Source: an uncultured Bacteroidales bacterium
GTDB lineage: Bacteria > Bacteroidota > Bacteroidia > Bacteroidales > FEN-979
Length of the DNA: 64,000 nt
Assembly (NCBI GenBank): GCA_903926565.1
Contig: CAIYJU010000196.1
Location: 1-64,000 of the forward strand
Direction: 5' to 3'
The notes under the pieces were generated by a model. It was not told the DNA's origin, ran no database searches, and saw only the letters and a program-made list of their open reading frames with translations. How positions within the stretch are numbered: the stretch's first letter is position 1; every line of letters starts with the position of its first letter. A program made the translations under genes and the position numbers. This document shows positions 16,285 through 23,750 of this stretch, piece after piece.

Positions 16285-18843
16285 TTATCTGCCCTGGCAC
16301 TCCTTTTGATAAATCTTATAAGCCGCTGTATAGCCTAGCTTTACAGCTTTCTGGATGTCGGCACAGGCAAGATCTTTTTTTCCTGAATTGAGATAAACCA
16401 AACCACGGTTAAAATACGCAACCGGATATTCGGCGTCCTCTTTGATTGCGGCACTAAGATCTCTGATTGCCAAATCGGTTTTGCCCATGCTTGCATAAGC
16501 GATGCCCCTGCTTGACAAAGCCTGAACATAGTTGCTTTTAAATTTGATGGCATTATTAAAGCAATTCATGGCCTCACTGAATTGCTTTGCCTTGCCATAC
16601 GCGTTGCCCAGGTTATACCAGGCTTCAGGAAAGTCGGGTTTCATATCCAGGGCTTTTTTATAGAGAACAATCGCCTCCTGTATGTTACCGGATGATTCCA
16701 TGGCCATTCCCTGCTTATTTAGTTGTGCCGGCTGCTGTCCTTTTACTTCAATGCCTGCAATGCCAATGTTTTTCACATATCCTTCTGCAGCATAAGATGG
16801 ATTCAGCTCAACTGCCTTTTGGTAATCTGCTTTGGAGCCTTCGGTATCACTCATTGCCTTTTTTACCATCGAACGGCTGAAATAAAGTTCAGCGGATTTT
16901 GGTTCCAGTCCGATGCCAGAGGTAAGGTCGGCCAGGGCTTCTGCATATTGTTTTCTGGAAAGCAAAACCGCACCCCGGTTCTTGTATCCAAGAAAATCTT
17001 TTGGATTCAATTTAATGCTGGTGGTATAATCTGCAATGGCACCCTCTGGATCATCGAGTTGGTATTTTAGATTGCCCCGGTTGTTGAAAAATTCGCTGTT
17101 TCCGGGTTCAAGCTCAATCGCCTTATCATAATCTGCAAGTGCCCCCTGCAAGTCTTTGACAGTTTTTCTTACAGCTGCCCGGTTGGTATAGGCTGCTGTG
17201 TACTTCGGGTTTATTTTAACCGCCTCATCCAGGTCTTTTAAAGCACCATCATAGTCTTTCATGTCCGACTTCAGATTGGCCCGGCTTGTATATAGTTCCA
17301 GTTGCTCCGGTTTCATCCGGATTGCCTTGTTATAATCTTTGAGCGCATTATCATAATCCTGCAGCATCTTTCTCGCCATTGCCCTGTTGATGTATGCATT
17401 CACTATTGTTGAATCATATCTCAGCGTTTCATCAAAATCTGCGATTGACCCGATATAATCCTTCACCATACTCCTGGCATGACCCCTGTTAACATAAGCC
17501 CGCCAGAATTTGTTATCGAGATTGAGACATGCTGTGTAGTCAGTAATTGCCCCCTGATAATTTGCAGAATCCATGCGGGTATTGCCCCGGTTATACCAGG
17601 CAACAGGAACCCTGGCGTTTTTGGCAATGGCATCACTCCACAATGTATCGGAATTAAGCCAGACCTTGCTTTGCTGAAAGGTCAGGAACATAAGGACAAT
17701 TGTGTAAACTCCAGCGATTCCCCAGGCAACTTTTTCCGTTTTGATGTATTTCCTGTTTGTCAGGAAATACCCAATCAAAAAGAAATAGCCGATTGACGGG
17801 ATATAGGCGTACCGGTCGGCCATAATGGCCCTGCCTACCGGTAAAAGCTGAAGCAGAAGTACGATATTCACGAGGAAGAATCCGATACCAAAAAACAGAG
17901 GCTTTGACCGCTTCCATGAAACAAACAGCAGGATGAATAATGCAATGGCCGGAAGGATACAAAGCCAATAGATGAACGGCACATCGCCAACATTGCCAAG
18001 GATGGGGTAGGGGTAGTACGCGGATAATGCAAACGGATAAAATAGCTTCAGGATATACATTACAAGTCCATATGAAGCAAATGCCACCCGTTGCTGGATC
18101 GGGAAATTGGCCATGATGGTCGCATCAGCACCCAGCTGGGCACGAAAAGCGACCACCCCGAATATCAGCGCCATAATGAGAAACGGAACTTTCTCAATCA
18201 GCACCTTCAGGTCAGTCCATTTGCGCTCCATGTAAATATCGACAAGGAATAGCGTGACTGCAAGTGTCACTGCCTGTCCCTTGGATAAACATGAGAGTAG
18301 AAAAAAAAGCAGGCTTAGTCCAAACCATTTCTGATCTCTTTTTGGCACATAGCGGATATAGCTGTATAAGGACAAAAGGTAGAAAAACGTATATAGCACA
18401 TCTTTGCGTTCCGAAATCCATGCAACCGACTCCACATGAAGCGCGTGTACACCAAACAACAAAGCAGCAATTACAGCAAGTTCAAGTTTACCGGTAAGCC
18501 GTTTGAGAACCAATAAAACCAAAATGGAATTAAGGATGTGAAGGAAAATGTTTGTAAGGTGAAATACAACAGGATTGAATTTATTTATCTGGTAATCAAT
18601 CGAAAGTGACAACATTGCCAAAGGGTGATAGTTTCCCATGTAGTTCTCGGAGAATATGGAAGCCAGGTTCTTTAGGGACAATGACTTAATGTAAGGGTTT
18701 CCTCCCACGTAAACCATATCATCCCAATTGGTAAAATTTCCTTTCAATGCAGGAAAATAGGCTACAAAGGTTGTGATGGCAATAAGTGCCATCCAAAATA
18801 CTGGCACCGAAAAAACAGTGAGATTCTTATTGTTCGTTTTCAT
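16285..18843 (-). CDS. TMTC-like GT-C membrane protein with C-terminal TPR array (copy 1)
   Basis: The protein has 852 residues from the ATG at 18843 (MKTNNKN); an in-frame ATG at 18879 is less likely since it would overlap the divergent gene. Residues 10-420 form about 10 membrane helices. The first outer loop holds W40-D41-D42 in NFTNWDDMVYV, then NYHPLAMLSL, then the conserved HALHVESVAWISERKDVLYT (H133, H136, E138). Residues 440-850 hold about 12 TPRs, for example WYNRGNTRMDSANYQGAITDYTACL. The layout equals that of animal TMTC O-mannosyltransferases (CAZy GT105), where the DD pair lies in the first luminal loop. It heads the minus-strand glycan operon. Acceptor and donor are not known. 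Confidence 0.83.
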   Translation of the reverse strand: MKTNNKNLTVFSVPVFWMALIAITTFVAYFPALKGNFTNWDDMVYVGGNPYIKSLSLKNLASIFSENYMGNYHPLAMLSLSIDYQINKFNPVVFHLTNIFLHILNSILVLLVLKRLTGKLELAVIAALLFGVHALHVESVAWISERKDVLYTFFYLLSLYSYIRYVPKRDQKWFGLSLLFFLLSCLSKGQAVTLAVTLFLVDIYMERKWTDLKVLIEKVPFLIMALIFGVVAFRAQLGADATIMANFPIQQRVAFASYGLVMYILKLFYPFALSAYYPYPILGNVGDVPFIYWLCILPAIALFILLFVSWKRSKPLFFGIGFFLVNIVLLLQLLPVGRAIMADRYAYIPSIGYFFLIGYFLTNRKYIKTEKVAWGIAGVYTIVLMFLTFQQSKVWLNSDTLWSDAIAKNARVPVAWYNRGNTRMDSANYQGAITDYTACLNLDNKFWRAYVNRGHARSMVKDYIGSIADFDETLRYDSTIVNAYINRAMARKMLQDYDNALKDYNKAIRMKPEQLELYTSRANLKSDMKDYDGALKDLDEAVKINPKYTAAYTNRAAVRKTVKDLQGALADYDKAIELEPGNSEFFNNRGNLKYQLDDPEGAIADYTTSIKLNPKDFLGYKNRGAVLLSRKQYAEALADLTSGIGLEPKSAELYFSRSMVKKAMSDTEGSKADYQKAVELNPSYAAEGYVKNIGIAGIEVKGQQPAQLNKQGMAMESSGNIQEAIVLYKKALDMKPDFPEAWYNLGNAYGKAKQFSEAMNCFNNAIKFKSNYVQALSSRGIAYASMGKTDLAIRDLSAAIKEDAEYPVAYFNRGLVYLNSGKKDLACADIQKAVKLGYTAAYKIYQKECQGR

Positions 18844-18877
18844 GGTCGTTAGAATTAGCGAATTTACAAATTTTGTC

Positions 18878-20710
18878 ATGAATGATAAATATTTCTACCT
18901 TTATCTGCCCATTAACCTTGTTGCTTTGAAGAAAAAACTGATCCCCGGAGAGTCGAAATTATATCAATATTCGTCCCTTATCGTCATAATTATTCCCTTC
19001 ATTTTATATATATCTGCGGTCCGGCTGGGATTCGTTTATTTTGATGATGATATCCTGGTGCTGGACAACTATGAAAAATTAAGTCATATTGCAAATATTG
19101 GCCTGGCCTTCCATTCTGATGCCTTCTTTGCCAACATCAGCCCTTACTATCGCCCGTTGATGAATGTATCCTTCATGCTGGATGCGGCAATCGGCGGGAA
19201 GCTGCCATTCATGTATCATTTTGGTAATTTGGTTTACCATCTCCTTGCATGCCTTAGTTTGCTGTGGTTACTCCCGCTCACGGGATTCAGTAAGGCAAAA
19301 GCGTTGGCAGGAACACTGATTTTCGCAGTACACCCCATGATGGGAAATGCGGTACTCTGGATTCCGGCACGGGGTGATCTGCTGGTCACCTTGTTTTCGC
19401 TGCTTTCATTCTCCCTGTTGATCAGGTTTACAGAAGAGAAGAAATACAAGTTTCTGGTTTTGCATTTATTATGTTTTGCAGGAGCCGTTTTTTCGAAGGA
19501 ATCAGGTGTGTTATTACCGATACTGTTTATATTGTGGCTTCTTATTAAAAAAAGTAAAATATTTGACAGAAATGGGTTATTGATGGTCGGATCCTGGGTG
19601 ATCATACTTGCGTTATGGTATTATCTGCGCTCGATTACCATTGACCAGCGCAGCGACGGACAACAGGGGTTGAATGCATTGCTGCACAATCTGCCTTTTC
19701 TGCCTGAGGCTGTTGCCCGGTTTTTTTTCCCGTTCATGCTTCCGGTGACACCTGTGTTTTCTGCAACGTACACGATTGCTGGAATTTTAACCGGTATTGC
19801 CATGTTTATTTTTATTTTCAGGCAGGATAAAAGAACTACCCTTCCGCTGGTTTTATTCGGAGCAGCATGGTTTATAGGTTTCTGCATGCCAAATATGTTC
19901 GTAAGGCTTGTGGCCGCGAATGACAGCTTTGAGTACCTTCTGCATCGTACCTATCTGCCTTATGTTGGTTTCCTCATCATGTTACTTGCTGCAACACCTG
20001 AAAACTGGTATTCATTGAGAAACAAACCTTTTAATATCGGGATAATCAGTTTGCTGCTTATCCTCAGCCTGTCTTCTGTATTCCAGCAGCGTAAATACAA
20101 GGATGCAGTTGGTTATTGGGGGTCTGCCATTGAATATTCGCCTGATAAGGCATGGTTTCACTATTATCTGGGACGCTATTATTTTAAGCAAAAGGAGTAT
20201 GCCTTGTTTGAGAAATACCTGCTTGTTGCAGACAGCATAAAATCATATCCTGAATTTAAATATCATCTTGGAATGGTTGCATTGCAGGATAAAAGGGATT
20301 TGGAGAAGGCATATAATTACTTCACTGAAGCATTCAAACAAGGATATGGTGGCGTTGAAGCCCATTCGAATTTTGTGGCCTTATGCATTGAGTCGAGTGG
20401 TGAATTTTTCAAGCAGGGCTCTTATGCAAAGGCGGTTTCCCGTTGTGAAGAGGCCCTGAAAAATGACCCAATGAATGGAGTAGCTGCATTTAACCTTGGT
20501 ATCTATTATGTAAACCTTGGTGAAAAGCAGCGGGCTGCTTCTTTATGGCAACTGGCCCTCCGTTTAAAACCCGACATGACCGATGCTTACAAAAGTCTGT
20601 TTTACTATTACAGTTATGATGTAAAAAAGGCTGATTCAGCTGCCTGGTACGCCCGTGAATATACTAAACACGGAGGTGCCGGGAATCTGATCAGCCCTCA
20701 GCAAAATTAA
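18878..20710 (+). CDS. TMTC-like GT-C membrane protein with short TPR tail (copy 2, divergent subtype)
   Basis: The protein has 610 residues from the ATG at 18878 (MNDKYFY); upstream in-frame codons overlap the opposite gene. About 10 helices cover residues 30-430, followed by 3-4 TPR-like units (WFHYYLGRYYFKQKEYALF, GVAAFNLGIYYVNLGEKQRA). The first loop has F55-D56-D57-D58 in GFVYFDDDILVLDN, then SPYYRPLMNVSF. The third conserved site reads HPMMGNAVLWIPARGDLL in place of HPxHVESVAWxxERKDxL, so the second His and the Glu are missing while R-x-D is kept. It is divergent from copy 1 with only 34 nt between starts. Function in protein glycosylation is inferred from family likeness. Confidence 0.77.
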   Translation: MNDKYFYLYLPINLVALKKKLIPGESKLYQYSSLIVIIIPFILYISAVRLGFVYFDDDILVLDNYEKLSHIANIGLAFHSDAFFANISPYYRPLMNVSFMLDAAIGGKLPFMYHFGNLVYHLLACLSLLWLLPLTGFSKAKALAGTLIFAVHPMMGNAVLWIPARGDLLVTLFSLLSFSLLIRFTEEKKYKFLVLHLLCFAGAVFSKESGVLLPILFILWLLIKKSKIFDRNGLLMVGSWVIILALWYYLRSITIDQRSDGQQGLNALLHNLPFLPEAVARFFFPFMLPVTPVFSATYTIAGILTGIAMFIFIFRQDKRTTLPLVLFGAAWFIGFCMPNMFVRLVAANDSFEYLLHRTYLPYVGFLIMLLAATPENWYSLRNKPFNIGIISLLLILSLSSVFQQRKYKDAVGYWGSAIEYSPDKAWFHYYLGRYYFKQKEYALFEKYLLVADSIKSYPEFKYHLGMVALQDKRDLEKAYNYFTEAFKQGYGGVEAHSNFVALCIESSGEFFKQGSYAKAVSRCEEALKNDPMNGVAAFNLGIYYVNLGEKQRAASLWQLALRLKPDMTDAYKSLFYYYSYDVKKADSAAWYAREYTKHGGAGNLISPQQN

Positions 20711-20718
20711 TACAAAAA

Positions 20719-21153
20719 TTATTTTGACCCTGGGAGGGGTGCTCCGTTGCTGTCAAACGAAAAATTGGAACTTATTTTAACAACAGTCTGATAGGTCACT
20801 TTTTCTTTATTGTCAGTGATTTGCAACGCACTTACCACCTCGTATTTAGGATCAAGTTTAAAAAGTTTGTCTTTAGCTTTCTTTGGCAGGTATGATTCAT
20901 GAATTTTACGTTCAATCCGTACCGTACGGCCAAGGGAATCAATCACCATGGTGGCAGGTGCATCCATGATGGTGATGGTGGCTTTGTAATTGCCTTTTTC
21001 CTTTGACCAGGATACTGGAATTTCAATGGTTTGTGGAAACTTGGCCTGAAGCCTGTCTTTGATGTTCTGGGGAACCTGGCTTGGTTGTAGTTGCTGGGCA
21101 AATGAAAATGTTCCAAGAAGCACAAACGCCAGAATAGCAATGATTTTTCTCAT
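20719..21153 (-). CDS. Secreted PepSY-like (beta-lactamase-inhibitor-like) protein
   Basis: This 144-residue protein has a signal peptide (MRKIIAILAFVLLGTFSFAQ) and a mature part with the pattern of Bacteroidota PepSY-like proteins: a short helix segment VPQNIKDRLQAKFPQ, then strands around VSWSKEKGNYKATI and MVIDSLGRTVRIERKI, then a second similar half (LPKKAKDKLFKLDPKYEV). It should be periplasmic or surface exposed. The role of this group is unknown; some are thought to bind or modulate other proteins. It is convergent with the TMTC-like copy 2 (8-nt gap), and a hairpin terminator separates it from the upstream genes. Confidence 0.8.
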   Translation of the reverse strand: MRKIIAILAFVLLGTFSFAQQLQPSQVPQNIKDRLQAKFPQTIEIPVSWSKEKGNYKATITIMDAPATMVIDSLGRTVRIERKIHESYLPKKAKDKLFKLDPKYEVVSALQITDNKEKVTYQTVVKISSNFSFDSNGAPLPGSK

Positions 21154-21204
21154 AGAAAGATGAATTTTTAAATTAGGTAAAACTTAATTCAACACGGCCT
21201 TTTA

Positions 21205-21245
21205 CTTATTGACCCTATTGTAATAACTACAATAAGGTCAATAAG
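21205..21245 (-). terminator. Hairpin terminator after the PID-CTERM-like gene
   Basis: Two 18-nt arms (21205-21222 and 21228-21245) pair with one mismatch position around a 5-nt loop. It lies 60 nt beyond the stop at 21306 and ends the minus-strand secreted-protein series. A TTTTA run follows on the plus strand and TAAAA on the minus strand, so the U-tract is weak for the minus direction. Confidence 0.65.
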
Positions 21246-21305
21246 TTTTAAAGAAGGCAAAATAATTGTGGTTGGTGCAAAAACAATTGTAAGTGTGGCC
21301 GCTGA

Positions 21306-21554
21306 CTAATTTTCCGGCTCAACAATATTCTCTTGCTTAGCCTTGCGTGCAGTATAGAGTTTTTTACCACCATAGCCCAGGCCCAGTGCAAGCAGAATGC
21401 CAAGCCCGCCATCGATCGGTGCGCCGACAGGTGTTTGCCCACCACCACTTCCCTGGCCGCCACCGCTACCCGGAGGACCTGGAGGATCAGGCAATGAAAC
21501 TAATGGTAAGGCGAAAATGGCCAGCAGGATAAAAACCAATTTGATCTTTTTCAT
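21306..21554 (-). CDS. Small secreted protein with PID-CTERM-like sorting tail
   Basis: This 82-residue protein has an N-terminal signal peptide (MKKIKLVFILLAIFALPLVS), then a Pro/Gly-rich linker (PDPPGPPGSGGGQGSGGGQ). It ends in GAPIDGGLGILLALGLGYGG followed by a basic cluster KKLYTARKAKQ. The order proline-isoleucine-aspartate, hydrophobic helix, basic end matches the tripartite tail of short Bacteroidota proteins described as PID-CTERM, comparable in layout to PEP-CTERM/exosortase substrates. There is almost no domain between signal and tail, so the mature protein would be tiny. It follows the T9SS protein gene at 21610 by 55 nt. The processing enzyme is not in this window. Confidence 0.72.
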   Translation of the reverse strand: MKKIKLVFILLAIFALPLVSLPDPPGPPGSGGGQGSGGGQTPVGAPIDGGLGILLALGLGYGGKKLYTARKAKQENIVEPEN

Positions 21555-21609
21555 ATATGTATTTTTTTAATTTTCTAATGTTGTTAACTAACCCGATTTT
21601 ATCGGTGTA

Positions 21610-23715
21610 TTATTTGATGAAAACTTTTCCGGCATTTGTGTTGGAATCTCCATCAACTTTTACAAGGTAAAATCCCGTGGGTACATCCAGATTGATTTTA
21701 TTCAGGGAGTAGGCTTGTATGGTTGTTCTGGTAATTTCAATGCCAAGCATGTTGTAAACAACGATGTTGCCTTTCATGTCTGAAGGAATATTGACAAAAA
21801 CGGTGTTTTCATTGCTGTAAATTTTGATGCCGGATGGTTTGTTTTCTGATACACCGACAGAAGCAAAGTGAATGTTAAACCTGTGCTCCAAATCGCCGGA
21901 TGTTGCTGAAAAAGTATAAACCGGGTTGCTGTTCAGATCCTGAACTTTGTTTGCAAGAACGTCTTCCAGGTAGATGTCTGATCCTGCTGCAAATGTTCCC
22001 AGATCAGAGGCTGTTAAAGTATAGGTGCCGTTAACACCAACTTTCAGGCCCATTGCCACTGTCGGGCGTGATGCTACATCAGCCAAGGAGTTGATTGAAA
22101 GAATTTCTGAAGGGGTAATTGAATAAAGTTGTGGTGCATCCTGCAGACCGAACAATTTATATGTGTCGTATTCAAAATCAAATCCGATGGTTGCTTCAGG
22201 CCTGAAATGGATGAAGGCAAAATCTTCCGCAGCACCGCTGCCCTTAACGTTTAATTTCAGAAGGTTCTCAATGGTGTTCTTGTATAGCATTGTTCCGGAA
22301 TGTTCTCTTGCAGCTTCGGGAATAGTGATCGTTGCAGTATTGGTCAAAGCCTGAACAAAAAACGCCTGCTCTGCAGGGATGATCCCTCCCAGGAGTGTAC
22401 CGGCAGCGCCATTGTAATATGCATAGTTATGGGTAAGTTCATTCCATGTATAAACTGAACCAAGAACATTTGATTTGGTAAGTGCATTCCAGTTTATTGC
22501 GCAAGGATAAGGATTGCCAAGAAGGTTCCAGCCGGTAGCTGATCCATAGGCACCTGTTAAAGTGATTCCAGGGGCATAAGAGGCATTGTTGTTTATGGTG
22601 CCGCCACTAAAGGTTACAAGACCATCAGGTGCGTGTTTTGCAAGACCATAACCAACACCGGGAACCAATGGTAAAGTGGTTGGCCACACAAGTGAATCCC
22701 ATTTGGTCGTAACTTCATTCCATTTGTTCAGCATGCTTCCCAGGAAGGTGTTTATGGTTGCTCCAGAAACCGGGGATGATACGTAATGCCATTTTGTGGA
22801 TCCGTCAGGCAACCCGGCAGTCCAGTTGGCAGTTACCCAACGTTGAACAGAGGTGGTGCCCGTTACAGTCAATGTACCCTGATTTAAAAATGAACCTGTT
22901 CCTGTTGCATCACCTTCAATCAAAAAGTTACCGGATACTGCTAAGGAATTTCCAGTAGTTAATGTGAGTTTTCCAGTGGGATTGATATTTAGGTTGTTAC
23001 ATTTAGCCACGCCAGGTAAAGTTCCATTTATTTGAATTTCATCACCTTGAATAACAGTATTGAAACATTTTGCTGGTGTCAAAACTGCCCCTGCTGAGCC
23101 AGATGGAGATGTTGCCCAACTAGCTGGGTCATCCCAATCTAGTGGACCACCAGTTGCAATTGAATAAAGTGTTGTTGCCGAAATGCCAGTTGATCCATTA
23201 ATTGAAAAATCTGCAGAATAGGATGTAATTGTTATTTTCACACCTAAATTATTGTAGAAATTACAAACTGGATTAGCGTCAGGTGGTGATTTCCTTAAAT
23301 GAATTGTTGTTGTCCCTGAAGGGCCGCCAATGTAAATAAAGCAAAAATAACCAATAAGCCTATCTGTCATAACAGGCAATGCATTAACGGTATTTGAAAA
23401 AAATGTGAATGAATAGATTCCATTGCCAGTAGGTGGGTAATCTGGGTTTGCAATCCAGCCAAGAGTTTGAACTGGAAAGTAAACCTGCGAGAAAATGGAG
23501 GCTTGCGGAGCAAGTACATTCTCATCATAATTAAAGAAAATTTCTACTGTATGTATTCCAGTACCTGAAATACGAAGAGGAATTTTTACAGTATCTCCTG
23601 GATTGAGTCCATTACGTGTTCCCCCCAATTTAATGCCTTGAGAATGAACCTCAAAACCCGCTAAAATCATGGCTAGTGCAAAGAAGCCAATTAAAATGAA
23701 ATTATTTTTTTTCAT
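21610..23715 (-). CDS. Secreted cohesin-like protein with T9SS sorting domain
   Basis: This 701-residue protein has a signal peptide ending at EVHSQ (about residue 26). A cohesin-like beta-sandwich (about 28-170) has GDTVKIPLRISGTGIHTVEI and FFNYDENVLAPQAS. A beta-rich central part includes the GWNLLGNPYPCAINWNAL segment often found in T9SS cargo. The C-terminal sorting domain (about 620-701) includes VVYNMLGIEITRTTI and GFYLVKVDGDSN, ending KVFIK. It should be exported by T9SS and attached to the cell surface or released. It is one of four consecutive cohesin-module genes below the giant SprB protein. No enzymatic domain is visible. Confidence 0.85.
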   Translation of the reverse strand: MKKNNFILIGFFALAMILAGFEVHSQGIKLGGTRNGLNPGDTVKIPLRISGTGIHTVEIFFNYDENVLAPQASIFSQVYFPVQTLGWIANPDYPPTGNGIYSFTFFSNTVNALPVMTDRLIGYFCFIYIGGPSGTTTIHLRKSPPDANPVCNFYNNLGVKITITSYSADFSINGSTGISATTLYSIATGGPLDWDDPASWATSPSGSAGAVLTPAKCFNTVIQGDEIQINGTLPGVAKCNNLNINPTGKLTLTTGNSLAVSGNFLIEGDATGTGSFLNQGTLTVTGTTSVQRWVTANWTAGLPDGSTKWHYVSSPVSGATINTFLGSMLNKWNEVTTKWDSLVWPTTLPLVPGVGYGLAKHAPDGLVTFSGGTINNNASYAPGITLTGAYGSATGWNLLGNPYPCAINWNALTKSNVLGSVYTWNELTHNYAYYNGAAGTLLGGIIPAEQAFFVQALTNTATITIPEAAREHSGTMLYKNTIENLLKLNVKGSGAAEDFAFIHFRPEATIGFDFEYDTYKLFGLQDAPQLYSITPSEILSINSLADVASRPTVAMGLKVGVNGTYTLTASDLGTFAAGSDIYLEDVLANKVQDLNSNPVYTFSATSGDLEHRFNIHFASVGVSENKPSGIKIYSNENTVFVNIPSDMKGNIVVYNMLGIEITRTTIQAYSLNKINLDVPTGFYLVKVDGDSNTNAGKVFIK

Positions 23716-23750
23716 ATAATTATTTTTTAAGTTTTCTATAAGGATTAGGT

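Noticed and set aside
18844..18879. Upstream ATG (18879) for TMTC-like copy 1
   Set aside because: It adds 12 residues before a typical short cytoplasmic start and would overlap the divergent gene.
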